A stretch of 64,000 nt of DNA from Paenibacillus pini JCM 16418 (GCF_000576305.1 NZ_BAVZ01000008.1:1-64000), one strand, 5' to 3'. Numbered from the stretch's first letter, positions 36,712-46,119 are shown. The notes: generated from the letters alone by a model not told the origin. Program-made: numbers and translations.

Positions 36712-37920
36712 ATGGATTATCGTAAAAAAACCGTGGTCGCATCGGTAGCAGGCTTAACATTAGAAGGCATGGACATCATGTTTATCTCTTTTGCGATGAC
36801 AATGATTATTTCAGAATTTAAGATTGATTTAGCAACTGGAGGACTTATTTCTTCTATAACGAATGTAGGGATGCTATTAGGAGGAATTATTTTCGGAATT
36901 CTAGCAGATAAGTTTGGAAGGGTGAAGGTCTTTACGTACACCATCATCTTGTTTGCAATTGGGACAGCTTTAACAGGATTAGCCACTAGCATTGGACAAA
37001 TATATTTATTTAGATTTATTGCAGGAATAGGTGCCGGCGGAGAATATGGAATTGGTATGGCACTTGTTGCAGAAGCTTGGCCGAAAAATAAACAGGGGCG
37101 CGCTTCTTCGTATGTCAGTGTAGGTGCTCAATATGGTGTCATTCTAGCGGCATTACTAAGTGCAATTATTCTTCCTACATTAGGATGGAGAGCATTGTTC
37201 TTTGTGGGTGTAATCCCTGTAATTTTTGCCTTTATCGTAAGAAAGAATTTGGATGAATCACCTGAGTGGCTCGCTGCTCAGAAGAATACAAAGGTTAGTA
37301 AGATAGCTGAAAAGAGTAAACTAGCACAATTGTTTAAAACACCACGAACAGCGATGACAACCATTTCTTTAATGATTATGGCAACGGTTCAAATTGCCGG
37401 TTATAACGGATTAATGATTTGGCTGCCATCGATGTTGCAAAAGTCACAAGGTTTATCGGTTTCAGGCTCTGCGATTTGGACAATTAGTACAGCCGTTGGC
37501 ATGATCATTGGTATGTTAACCTTTGGACTATTCTTAGATCGGTTTGGCGCAAAGCGTACCTTTGGCCTCTTCCTGATTGCCTCTGCATGTGCTGTGTTTT
37601 TATACTCATATGCGACGGGTAGTATAGGTGTACTGGTAGGTGGTGCAATTGTCGGATTCTTCTCCAACGGAATGTTCGCCGGATATGGAGCGTTGATTGG
37701 TAGTCTGTATCCTGTTCAAATTCGAAGTACGGCAACAAACACCATATTTAACATTGGTCGAGCAATAGGTGGTTTTTCACCCATACTTGTAGGCTATATT
37801 CTACAAAATTATGATATAAAAGTTGCGATGCTCTACTTAGCCGGTTTATATTGTATTTCCTTTATTGTCATGCTCATGCTTAAAAAAGATGATGTAGGGA
37901 ATGTTAGCAAAACTATATAA
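36712..37920 (+). CDS. MFS transporter under PyrR-type control
   Basis: The 402-aa protein has about 12 hydrophobic segments. It has the MFS loop-2 motif GILADKFGRVKVF, its second-half counterpart GLFLDRFGAKRTF, and RFIAGIGAGGEYGIGMALVAE-type sequence (36.9-37.1 kb), as in the metabolite:H+ and aromatic-acid:H+ symporters. TTGGAGGCG precedes the ATG. The leader carries two PyrR elements, so the substrate is probably a pyrimidine or a precursor such as orotate. This is inference from regulation; the substrate cannot be read from the protein. Confidence 0.85.
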   Translation: MDYRKKTVVASVAGLTLEGMDIMFISFAMTMIISEFKIDLATGGLISSITNVGMLLGGIIFGILADKFGRVKVFTYTIILFAIGTALTGLATSIGQIYLFRFIAGIGAGGEYGIGMALVAEAWPKNKQGRASSYVSVGAQYGVILAALLSAIILPTLGWRALFFVGVIPVIFAFIVRKNLDESPEWLAAQKNTKVSKIAEKSKLAQLFKTPRTAMTTISLMIMATVQIAGYNGLMIWLPSMLQKSQGLSVSGSAIWTISTAVGMIIGMLTFGLFLDRFGAKRTFGLFLIASACAVFLYSYATGSIGVLVGGAIVGFFSNGMFAGYGALIGSLYPVQIRSTATNTIFNIGRAIGGFSPILVGYILQNYDIKVAMLYLAGLYCISFIVMLMLKKDDVGNVSKTI

Positions 37921-37949
37921 CATAGAGAGTATTTTGTAGCATGAGTTAC

Positions 37950-37980
37950 AAATACCACCCTGTTTAATGGGGTGGTATTT
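37950..37980. terminator. Bidirectional terminator between MFS and lipoprotein genes
   Basis: AAATACCACCC / GGGTGGTATTT, an exact 11-bp stem with A and T flanks, lies between two convergent genes. Confidence 0.85.
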
Positions 37981-38034
37981 GCCTATTTAGGTTCCTTTAA
38001 GTGTGTAACATTGGTTTATCTGTTATATTTTCTC

Positions 38035-38883
38035 TTACTTGCAGATATATTGTTTAACTGCATCAGTAATCTCTTTATGAAACAAATATCTTCCTGAGTC
38101 AAAGGGTGTTAATTTATTTATATTTTTTAGTTCATAGCCTTTTAATCCTTGAGCTTTAAAATATCCATTCTCCTCAGTTAGTGCCACCGGAGCATACCAG
38201 GCATAGCCATCCTGCCTGACAATCCAAACACTTACGCCGGTTTCATACTCATAAAAATCGACGATATATATCTTGGCATTGACCCATTTTTCTTTTCCGT
38301 CGCCGCTAAGCATATCTTTACAAAAGTCAGATATATATGTTTCTACCGCTGCTATCATTTTATTTTTTCGAGGCGAATGTCCGTAGTTTGGTTTATGAGG
38401 CTGTTCTACCGTCAATGATAATTGATCAATGACTTTAAAATTTCCTTTTGGTGCATTACCATCACTTTCATTAATAAAACCATCACAGTACACAATCCCG
38501 TTATCGATTTTGATTATAGCCAACCCATTTCCAATATTAGTATGGAGATATACGTCATTGGGTTCGCTATCATAAATCCGAATCTCTGCCTCAATTGTTT
38601 TCCCGATATAGGGTTCAAACTCACCCTTGTTTCCTTCTATTTTTTTGGGATAAAACCACAACTGATAGTTGATATACTCTTCAAGTGCATGTTGGATACT
38701 ACTTATCGTGACGCCTTCGGGCAACGTCGGGTTTGCATCTGTAGCGGCAGTGGTGTCAATAGTGTTTGTGCTTTTGTCGGATGCATCTCTTATTGCAATA
38801 TCTTTACCAATATCTTTTCCGCATGAGCAAATAAGCAGCATTATGCCCGTCAATAATATAATAAATGAGGTTCTAATAGCCAT
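38035..38883 (-). CDS. Hypothetical lipoprotein, candidate immunity protein
   Basis: The N-terminus MAIRTSFIILLTGIMLLICSC is a lipoprotein signal with the lipid-accepting cysteine near residue 21, then a Thr/Asp/Ala-rich linker. The 282-aa product is an outer-face membrane lipoprotein of unknown family, with many aromatic residues in its second half. It follows the RHS/hydrolase gene on the same strand with a terminator between them. A surface lipoprotein next to a putative peptidoglycan-cutting toxin suggests an immunity role, but this is inference. Confidence 0.7.
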   Translation of the reverse strand: MAIRTSFIILLTGIMLLICSCGKDIGKDIAIRDASDKSTNTIDTTAATDANPTLPEGVTISSIQHALEEYINYQLWFYPKKIEGNKGEFEPYIGKTIEAEIRIYDSEPNDVYLHTNIGNGLAIIKIDNGIVYCDGFINESDGNAPKGNFKVIDQLSLTVEQPHKPNYGHSPRKNKMIAAVETYISDFCKDMLSGDGKEKWVNAKIYIVDFYEYETGVSVWIVRQDGYAWYAPVALTEENGYFKAQGLKGYELKNINKLTPFDSGRYLFHKEITDAVKQYICK

Positions 38884-38905
38884 AATTCACCTACTTTTTT
38901 GAATG

Positions 38906-38946
38906 AAAAATGTGCAATGGGTTTGTGGTTAAATGCCCATTGCACA
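38906..38946 (-). terminator. Terminator of the RHS/hydrolase gene
   Basis: TGTGCAATGGG / CCCATTGCACA, an exact 11-bp stem (38911-38946). Read on the minus strand it runs into TTTTT (38910-38906). Confidence 0.85.
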
Positions 38947-38967
38947 ATCTCCTAGTTATTTTTCGAA

Positions 38968-39006
38968 TTTAGGATTCATTTTTAGGATTCATTTTTAGGA
39001 TTCATT
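38968..39006. repeat. Three exact 13-bp tandem repeats at the 3' end of the RHS gene
   Basis: TTTAGGATTCATT is repeated three times at 38968-38980, 38981-38993 and 38994-39006. The last copy encodes the final NES-stop on the minus strand, so each copy repeats a stop codon. Confidence 0.92.
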
Positions 39007-40320
39007 GAAAAAGATATTATGAGTGTTGCGTTTTGCAGCAGTATTTAAATTACTATTCGATGTAATAGCTGATCTTGATGTAGGGTTTTGAAATGTGCTT
39101 GTATAATTGAACACAATGACAATATCTTTGATTGGCACAAAGCTGCTTCCACCATTAAAGCTATATTTAATACCCGACCCTATTGGAGTAATATCCTGGC
39201 TGACACCAGTTAAAAAATAACTTAAACCAACAAAATATAGTTGAGTGGAAATTCCCGTTGGTTTTTGAATAAGATCATTGTAATCAGCGGTGCTGGAAGT
39301 AACTGTAAGTACACATGCGTTATATAGTGCATTGTTCCAGAGGGAGGAACTCGTGCTAGGAACTCGTGCATTGGCTGTTCCACTCTCAGCTCCTGTAATT
39401 GGCTCAAAAGCTCCTGATTTAGTAGCTACCCCTCTGAAAGTTCCTCCGCCAAAAGTTGATGTATTCTTAATTTTTCGGTTAATGATTACCCATGTGACAG
39501 CGTTTTGGTCATCTTTATTAACTGTATTTTCTCCGTAAAATAAACGAGTAAGTAGCTCAACATCAGATAAATTGTTATACCATGTTGAAGAATATGAAAT
39601 TGATTTTCCAAAGTTTGAATTATTCTTGCTGGTAGATTCACAACTACTAACTTTATTTATTACGTCAGACGATGCCTTAGGAGTTATTTTGTTGATATTT
39701 TCATTCACAACATATTGATTAATAGTGGAATCATAATAATGGAATCCATTATAATACAATTTAGTTTCAGTATCATAGTAAAAAGAGTGCAATCTAATCA
39801 AGTTGATGGAACCAATGAAGGAAGGATCATCACTTTTATCGATCCATTCTCCATTCTCATCTCTACCAAGAATAGATGCAATTCCGTTTTCGCTATAAGA
39901 ATACTTGGCAACCTCAAAATTATGAATATCCATAATAGCTGTTACATTCAGGTCGTCATCTTTGACAAAATTATATATTTCACCGTTCAAAGTAAGACCG
40001 ATCATGTCATTAGTAGAATTGTAATTGTATGTGATATAGTTATTTTCTCTTACTTCGGAACTCAATAGAGAGTCATTATTATAATCATACAGTATATTTT
40101 TGTTTTCAAATGTTTTGGCAATCCGATTTCCTTTGTCATTATATGTGTAGTTATATTCAAGTTCACCTACTTTTATTTTTGATATCATTGAACCCCCTTC
40201 ATTCCCCCCCCATTCTAGAGCATAACTCTGATTTTTATTCTCCGTAGGGGCTGCTTCAGCTATAATACTTCCAAACAGCAGAGAACAAGCTACAACTAGA
40301 GAAAAAACTTTTTTGAACAT
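38995..40320 (-). CDS. Secreted mini-RHS protein with cell-wall-hydrolase-like C-terminus
   Basis: The 441-aa protein starts with a signal peptide (MFKKVFSLVVACSLLFGS, cleavage near AEAA). The N-terminal third has YD-type RHS repeats (YNYTYNDKGNRIAKTFENKN, YNSTNDMIGLTLNGEIYNF). The RHS core-end motif is FYYDTETKLYYNGFHYYD. The C-terminal part resembles SleB/Hydrolase_2 peptidoglycan hydrolases: LLTRLFYGENT, with a likely catalytic Glu, then NAVTWVIINRKI and FRGVATKSGAFEPITG. This layout is that of a small polymorphic toxin. It is AT-rich. The start at 40320 follows a GGAGGG-type site. Confidence 0.78.
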   Translation of the reverse strand: MFKKVFSLVVACSLLFGSIIAEAAPTENKNQSYALEWGGNEGGSMISKIKVGELEYNYTYNDKGNRIAKTFENKNILYDYNNDSLLSSEVRENNYITYNYNSTNDMIGLTLNGEIYNFVKDDDLNVTAIMDIHNFEVAKYSYSENGIASILGRDENGEWIDKSDDPSFIGSINLIRLHSFYYDTETKLYYNGFHYYDSTINQYVVNENINKITPKASSDVINKVSSCESTSKNNSNFGKSISYSSTWYNNLSDVELLTRLFYGENTVNKDDQNAVTWVIINRKIKNTSTFGGGTFRGVATKSGAFEPITGAESGTANARVPSTSSSLWNNALYNACVLTVTSSTADYNDLIQKPTGISTQLYFVGLSYFLTGVSQDITPIGSGIKYSFNGGSSFVPIKDIVIVFNYTSTFQNPTSRSAITSNSNLNTAAKRNTHNIFFNES

Positions 40321-40876
40321 TTATACATCCCTCCAATATTTTTATTAAATCCACATCTATAACAATATCATCTACTATTTAAGATTTCTACCTAATATTG
40401 TAAATTAATAGAATATTTAGGGATTATATCAGTGTAAATAAAACTTAACTTATTCAACTGAGTTACTAATTAGTTCCACATAGTCAGGTTTAAAATAACC
40501 TAAGTCTACATCCCGAAGTGCTATAATTATTAACTATATCAATGCTACTCTAGCGCTAGTCAGCAGTATTAGTTGGCGAGACTCTTTCAATTAGGATAGA
40601 GATAATAATGGATGGTAAAGAGTATGGAGAAGTAACAACGCCTTATATATTTAAAAGTGTTATTAAGATAAAAATTCGGAGTGAATTTTTAATACACGTT
40701 AATCGCAATGATTGGAGATTTTGATGATTTCGAAAAGATAGGTTCGTTCTTTTTCTTCTAATCCATTTCCCTTCGGGAGCATTTTTTGTTAAAATAAACG
40801 TCTCAGATTTCATCATGAGTTGTTTACTTATTTGGGTCACATTGTGAAGCTGGATCTATAATGAGAGGATTTGAGT
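40321..40876. other. 556-bp AT-rich gap
   Basis: A 38-codon frame (40608-40724, MDGKEYGEVTTPYIFK...) has no ribosome binding site and is not called. CTAGCGCTAG at 40551-40560 is a small palindrome. No other feature is visible; the stretch may be a decayed accessory segment. Confidence 0.4.
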
Positions 40877-41864
40877 TTGAAGGTGAACAATAACTTTTGG
40901 CTTGATTTACCCCGGCCTTTTTTTATACTTGCACCCATGGAGGATGTGACGCATGTTGTTTTTCGTCATGTCGTGAGTAAAGCAGGGAGACCGGATGTGT
41001 TTTTTACAGAGTTTGCAAATACAGAAAGCTATTGTCACCCCGAGGGAAATCTTAGTGTGCGTGGCCGTTTACTATTTACCGAGATGAACAACCCATGGTT
41101 GCACATATATGGGGCGATAAGCTGAGTATTTTCAAAAAATGAGTATCGATATGGCGGAGTTAGGATATAAAGGGATCGACATCAATATGGGTTGTCCTGT
41201 TCCTAATGTGGCATCCAATGGTAAAGGAAGTGGCTTAATTCTCCGTCCTGAGGTTGCGGCTGAAATTATACAAGCAGCAAAGGCAGGAGGACTGCCTGTA
41301 AGTGTGAAGACCAGACTTGGTTTCACAAGGTTGGATGAATGGCAGGACTGGCTGACCCACATATTGAAGCAGGATATAGCTAATCTTTCCATCCATTTGC
41401 GTACCCGAGATGAAATGAGTAAGGTCGATGCGCATTGGGAACTGATTCCTGAGATTAAGAAGCTGAGAGATCGCGTAGCGCCTCATACGCTGCTCACAAT
41501 TAATGGAGATATTCCAGACCGTCAAATGGGCCTCAAGCTAGCTGAACAATATGGTGTGGATGGGATCATGATCGGGCGTGGTATTTTTAAAAATCCATTT
41601 GCTTTCGAAAAAGAGCCGAGAGAACATAGCAGCGCCGAATACCTGGATCTCTTAAGATTGCAGCTTGATCTCCATGATCAGTATTCTGAGCAATTAGAGA
41701 CCCGTCCATTTAAGGCTCTTCATCGCTTTTTCAAGATTTATGTCAAAGGGTTTAGAGGAGCAGGTGAGCTCAGAAATCAATTGATGAATACGGCATCTAC
41801 GGATGAAGTCCGTACGCTTCTGGACGAATTTGTGCAGCATATGGACGAGCAGGCAAACTTGTAA
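40877..41864 (+). CDS. dus: tRNA-dihydrouridine synthase, two frameshifts
   Basis: Dus enzymes are flavoproteins that reduce uridine in tRNA. The N-terminus [20 protein letters not shown] is typical. The frame is lost near 41086 and again near 41122. Restoring G (ATGGAACAACCC) and C (AAGCCTGAG) gives [20 protein letters not shown] and continues into [29 protein letters not shown] and [12 protein letters not shown], for about 329 aa. The TTG start at 40877 follows GAGAGGAT; TTG 40871 or GTG 40883 are alternatives. Confidence 0.85.
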
Positions 41865-41883
41865 GTATAAGTTCTATAGCATG

Positions 41884-41912
41884 AAAAACACGCCTAATAT
41901 GGCGTGTTTTTT
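41884..41912 (+). terminator. Terminator of dus
   Basis: AAAAACACGCC / GGCGTGTTTTT with a TAATAT loop, in a T-rich 3' context. Confidence 0.88.
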
Positions 41913-42046
41913 GCATGTCTTTTGCAGAATGGCTATTCGCAGGTTCCTGAGTTTTAGGCTAACGCATGATCTCTTTTTTTATTATAGTAATGATAATAGT
42001 AGTGAAGCCTAACAGATATTTAAAATATAGAACATAGGAGGATTTC

Positions 42047-42616
42047 ATGTCCTGGAGCAAATTGAAGCAACAACTTGAGAGTTTTCTCTGTCCTGCGTTA
42101 TTGGGGAGGGTTGAATATCGTGCAACGAGCTACCGTTATTCACCTGATAAAGCAGGGATTTGCTATATTGCGGTAGATAAGAAGAACATGCTCAATATGG
42201 TTGATACATCGACTTTAATTCGATGGTATCATACAGAGCTGGAAATCAAGAATGATTCAAGTATCCAAGTTCCAATCACCGATGAAGAAATTGAAGCCAT
42301 CCGTCAAGATACCAAGGGGACAGTTCCCGAAGATCGTCTATTAGTTATGGCAAGAAGTAGAAAAATATCCGAATATGCAAAGAAGATTTTTACAGCACAG
42401 TCATCATTAAGTAAATCAAATTTTAACGTTGTGGCAACTAAGTATTTATCTACTTCAATAGAGGAAAGCTTAGAGAGCGAGGATATCTTACTGAATATTC
42501 TAGCTTTGGTGGACAGACGAGTTGGAAAAAAACGAATTTTAAATATGACCGAGAAGATGAAGTTAAAACATCCTATTGTGCAGTATTTTTATGAGCTACG
42601 GCGTAGTGTATTATGA
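42047..42616 (+). CDS. SF0329-like conserved hypothetical protein
   Basis: The 189-aa protein starts MSWSKLKQQLESFLCPALLG and contains RVEYRATSYRYSPDKAGICY and VDRRVGKKRIL, as in a conserved Firmicute family I recall as SF0329. No catalytic motif or membrane segment is visible. It is probably cytoplasmic and its function is unknown. AGGAGGA precedes the ATG. The 195 bp to the next gene shows no clear signal. Confidence 0.72.
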   Translation: MSWSKLKQQLESFLCPALLGRVEYRATSYRYSPDKAGICYIAVDKKNMLNMVDTSTLIRWYHTELEIKNDSSIQVPITDEEIEAIRQDTKGTVPEDRLLVMARSRKISEYAKKIFTAQSSLSKSNFNVVATKYLSTSIEESLESEDILLNILALVDRRVGKKRILNMTEKMKLKHPIVQYFYELRRSVL

Positions 42617-42812
42617 ATATAAAGAACTAGTACAGCTGGTAATAAACAGTGATGTATTCAGTTTATCCGAGGTATTGGCCGGAATCGTAAATAATCGAGT
42701 GCTTCATACCCTGAGATCCTTTCCCAACTTATACCTTGACCTCCGATCTAGCTGACGTTAGACTCAAATTTAGTAAAAAAGGAAGGTAATAACAAATTAA
42801 GGGGAGACATAC

Positions 42813-44348
42813 ATGTTGCAGGATAAGTTGTGGAGATACAGATTTATAGGGTTGATGCTAATGATCATGCTCTTTGCTTTATGGACAGAGGGAGTATCCG
42901 TATATGCAGATTCTCCTTCAATCCAGATTTCCGTGGATGACAAACCACTTCAGGCGGTTTCTATTCAGAAGAATGGTACTCTGTTTGTACCAGTGAATGC
43001 CATTATCGAGGCACTTGGAGCTGAGGTCGTTTACCATGGGGACACGAAGACTATCGATACTAGGTACAAACAGAAATCATTGTCCATGCGAGTAGGATCA
43101 CGTGAGGCGCTAAGTAACGGGAAGAAGCTGACACTGACGGGCGCGCCTTTTATTCAGAATAGTAAAGTATATGTACCACTTCGGGCAGTAAGCCAGTCTT
43201 TGGGTGTCGAGGTGGAAGTGAATGCGGATCAAAGTATAAATATTCAGTCGGCTCCAATGAATCTGAGTGTTCAAATGAAGTTACCTATTATGAACGGAGT
43301 GGACAAACCCTTCATACTTGAACATGATGGTTCTCTGCGTCTAAAGTGGTGGTACCAGGATAGTAATCCATATGAGCATTATACTGGAGCGGTCTATCCG
43401 AATAAGCAATTGCTAATTCAAGGTTTTAACGAGGGTTTTGTCGTGGATCGAGACGGTAAGCATTTAACTGACACGATGACAACGATCCGATCGTATCCTC
43501 TGATTGTCGAGGCAATTCCGGATAGAGGCGGTTATACGGTTCGTTTTGACTTAGATGACAAGTCTTATGAATGGAAGGAGATTCCCCTCTATATAGGAGA
43601 AATGACGTTGTTTCCAATGATTATAGCAGAAACCTATTCATATCAAGGACCCATTTATTTGGACATTAAGGGAAATCTGATTGTATTGACTAAAGATGGG
43701 CTTGCCGCATACGCGCCATCTGGCGAACGGCTGTGGGTACGCAGTAGTTGGGTTGAAAAAGGACGGACATGGTCGCCATTTGATTCTAGATATTATATTA
43801 AAGGTGATGATAGTGGCCGAATATATTTATGTTATGAAGAAGGAGTTTTAGTGTTAGCAGCAGACGGATCTCAATTGGCTGCTTTTCCGGAATGGTCATG
43901 GGAAACAACGGTTCTCAAAGATGGCTCCGTTTTATGGAACGGTGGACTCTACCGTTGGAAGGACAATGCTCTTGTTCATGTAACCCAACCATCGGGTGGC
44001 GGGAAAAAGGGCGATTATGTGATGGGTACGAATGGAGGATACTTGGAGAAGAGATCGTCTAGTATTCATTCCAAATTGTTGCGTTATCGCCTTGGTCAAG
44101 CTGAACGTACACGCGGTTTCAGTTTAGATGCGGATTCATTAATCAGCGACGAAGTAGGGCATACCTTTATCTCAACGAACGGGGGAACGGTACACGGTTT
44201 AGAGAAAGACGGTCGCTTGCGTTTTGTACTGAGGTCCGACAATGCATATGGTATTCCTGCTAAAATTATTCCTTTGTCCAAGGAAGAGGTAGTGATCTTG
44301 GACGGCAACGTTGTACTTTCTCTGGAGACTGTACAGAAGCAAAAATAA
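42813..44348 (+). CDS. Secreted protein with copper-amine-oxidase N-terminal domain
   Basis: A signal peptide (MLIMLFALWTEGVSVYA-like hydrophobic region, cleavage near residue 32) precedes the copper amine oxidase N-terminal (stalk) domain. That domain has FVPVNAIIEALGAEVVYHGD and VYVPLRAVSQSLGVEVEVNA. The C-terminal 340 residues have repeated short beta-type stretches (DIKGNLIVLTKDGLAAYAPS, GRIYLCYEEGVLVLAADGS) suggesting a beta-propeller. There is no amine-oxidase catalytic domain. Such proteins are common on Paenibacillus surfaces; the role is unknown. GGGGAGA precedes the ATG. The protein is 511 aa. Confidence 0.8.
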   Translation: MLQDKLWRYRFIGLMLMIMLFALWTEGVSVYADSPSIQISVDDKPLQAVSIQKNGTLFVPVNAIIEALGAEVVYHGDTKTIDTRYKQKSLSMRVGSREALSNGKKLTLTGAPFIQNSKVYVPLRAVSQSLGVEVEVNADQSINIQSAPMNLSVQMKLPIMNGVDKPFILEHDGSLRLKWWYQDSNPYEHYTGAVYPNKQLLIQGFNEGFVVDRDGKHLTDTMTTIRSYPLIVEAIPDRGGYTVRFDLDDKSYEWKEIPLYIGEMTLFPMIIAETYSYQGPIYLDIKGNLIVLTKDGLAAYAPSGERLWVRSSWVEKGRTWSPFDSRYYIKGDDSGRIYLCYEEGVLVLAADGSQLAAFPEWSWETTVLKDGSVLWNGGLYRWKDNALVHVTQPSGGGKKGDYVMGTNGGYLEKRSSSIHSKLLRYRLGQAERTRGFSLDADSLISDEVGHTFISTNGGTVHGLEKDGRLRFVLRSDNAYGIPAKIIPLSKEEVVILDGNVVLSLETVQKQK

Positions 44349-44458
44349 CAATTCTTTGGATGTTCTCGAAGAGTTGAGAACGGTTAGTTGTGCTGGTCTA
44401 CTCAATCTATAGCTATCAAGACAGACAAGAAATAAGCGATAAAGAGAGGTATTCCTTG

Positions 44459-45052
44459 ATGACACCGAGTGAAACAAATTCTAAGGTTGATGAATTTATT
44501 GGTAAATCTAAAAAGTGGAAACAAGAATATGAGCAGTTGCGTAATATCGTTCTTGACTGTGAGCTATCCGAAGAGTTTAAGTGGATGCATCCTTGCTACA
44601 CGTTAGGGAATAAAAACATCGTTTTAATACATGGATTTAAAGAATACTGTGCAATTTTATTTATCAAAGGTGCCTTGTTAAAGGACCCACATGGTATACT
44701 CATCCAACAAACAGAGAATGTACAGGCGGGGCGCCAGATTCGGTTCACCAGTGTTCAAGAAATCGTTGATATGGAGACCATCTTGAAAGTTTATATTCAT
44801 GAAGCCATTGAGGTTGAGAAGGCGGGTTTGGAAGTGGAATTTAAAAAGAATGAAGAATACACCATTCCTGAAGAATTCCAACATAAACTCGATGAAAACC
44901 CTGCCTTGAAAACGGCCTTTGAAGCATTGACGCCGGGACGTCAAAGAGCTTACATTTTTTATTTTTCGCAGCCCAAACAATCTAAAACGAGGGTGTCGAG
45001 GGTAGAAAAATATATGCAGCACATTCTAGCTGGAAAAGGATTAAATGATTAA
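44459..45052 (+). CDS. YdeI-like family protein (DUF1801 plus OmdA)
   Basis: The 197-aa protein starts MTPSETNSKVDEFIGKSKKW. The DUF1801 part has EEFKWMHPCYTLGNKNIVLI and FKEYCAILFIKGALLKDP. The C-terminal OmdA-like region has LTPGRQRAYIFYFSQPKQSK and VEKYMQHILAGKGLND. The family is cytoplasmic with no settled function. ATG 44459 is chosen because AGAGAGG lies about 8 nt upstream; an in-frame extension to 44390 has none. Confidence 0.83.
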   Translation: MTPSETNSKVDEFIGKSKKWKQEYEQLRNIVLDCELSEEFKWMHPCYTLGNKNIVLIHGFKEYCAILFIKGALLKDPHGILIQQTENVQAGRQIRFTSVQEIVDMETILKVYIHEAIEVEKAGLEVEFKKNEEYTIPEEFQHKLDENPALKTAFEALTPGRQRAYIFYFSQPKQSKTRVSRVEKYMQHILAGKGLND

Positions 45053-45053
45053 G

Positions 45054-45081
45054 CCGGGGACCCTTTGCCCCGGTCTTTTTT
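45054..45081. terminator. Terminator between YdeI-like and WYL genes
   Basis: CCGGGG / CCCCGG stem (45054-45073), then TCTTTTTT on the plus strand. It follows the plus-strand stop by 2 nt and faces the convergent gene. Confidence 0.85.
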
Positions 45082-45143
45082 ATGCCGTCAGTTGCAGCTG
45101 ATTGATTGTTCGCTATCCCTAGGAACATGATACTGATTTTATT

Positions 45144-46079
45144 TTACCGGCTATAGTGATGTAAAAGCTTCTCTATTCGATCTCGAATCCATTGTTTTAA
45201 TGATTCTGGCTTCACGGATATAACGGATTGACCAAACCTCATAACATAATCAGCTATAAAATCCTCTTCTCCAGGATTATAAAATCCCTTAATGACTGTT
45301 TTAGTTCCATGCTCGATTGTCATAGATGGATAAGGTTCTTTATAAAATATATCCTTGGCTTGTTCCGAGATCTCAATTTCAAAGTCGATACTCTTCTTAG
45401 ATTGATATATTTCTAAAGAACGACTAAGCAATTCATCGATAGAAAAGCGAGCTTTGATGTCCTTCTCTTCTATAAAGGTGATGCGATCGCATCTGAAAAC
45501 CCTATATTGATTCGTAGGGATCTCGATTCCCGTAGCGTACCATTGACCAAATTTAGCGGAAATTTTGAAAAATTGAACATGATAGCTCTTATTCTGGGTA
45601 TTTTTTAAATACTGAATTTGGCAGTCTTGCTCATTTAGAATGCTGTTTAGAATTTTATCTAAAAAACGACTGACATGATGATGCTGATAAACTTCAAATT
45701 GCAGCACTTTTTTCATGTTATGAATCTGCTTGATTTGCTGCTTCGAAAGACAGTGTTCAAACTTCTCATTTAACCTCGTAACACTTAAGTGAAAGGGTGT
45801 TGATTGATAAGATTCTAACGTCAGCATGGCAAAGTATAGCGCATAGACTTCATCCATCGTAAAGACGATGGGGGATAACAATCTATTTTGTAAAATACCA
45901 TATCGTCCGTGTCTGCCATGCTCCGCATAAATAGGCATACCTAATTGTTCTAATGAGCTAATATCTCGCAGAGCTGTGCTTTTTGAAATATGGTATTCAT
46001 TCATAAGGTCATGTAAATTAAAGAACTCTCGAGTGTTTAAGTATCTGATCATGTCATTTAATCGTTCTGATTTCTTCAT
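45144..46079 (-). CDS. HTH and WYL domain transcriptional regulator
   Basis: The 311-aa protein starts MKKSERLNDMIRYLNTREFF. It has an N-terminal DeoR-type winged helix (LHDLMNEYHISKSTALRDIS) and a C-terminal WYL-type ligand-sensing half (FGQWYATGIEIPTNQYRVFR; CDRITFIEE). This is the YafY/YobV layout. It is divergent from the VOC gene at 46199 and separated from it by a perfect-arm palindrome, so it probably controls itself and that gene. Confidence 0.88.
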   Translation of the reverse strand: MKKSERLNDMIRYLNTREFFNLHDLMNEYHISKSTALRDISSLEQLGMPIYAEHGRHGRYGILQNRLLSPIVFTMDEVYALYFAMLTLESYQSTPFHLSVTRLNEKFEHCLSKQQIKQIHNMKKVLQFEVYQHHHVSRFLDKILNSILNEQDCQIQYLKNTQNKSYHVQFFKISAKFGQWYATGIEIPTNQYRVFRCDRITFIEEKDIKARFSIDELLSRSLEIYQSKKSIDFEIEISEQAKDIFYKEPYPSMTIEHGTKTVIKGFYNPGEEDFIADYVMRFGQSVISVKPESLKQWIRDRIEKLLHHYSR

Positions 46080-46092
46080 CCTAAGCTCCTTA

Positions 46093-46119
46093 TAAAGGTG
46101 TCATCGTTTGATACCTTTA
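46093..46119. promoter_or_regulatory. Inverted-repeat operator between WYL regulator and VOC genes
   Basis: TAAAGGTGTCA (46093-46103) and TGATACCTTTA (46109-46119) are inverted copies with one mismatch, 5 bp apart. The site is 14 bp from the regulator start codon and a candidate for autoregulation. Confidence 0.5.

Noticed and set aside
40608..40724. 38-codon frame in the gap before dus
   Set aside because: No ribosome binding site and no recognisable sequence; left as part of the gap description.
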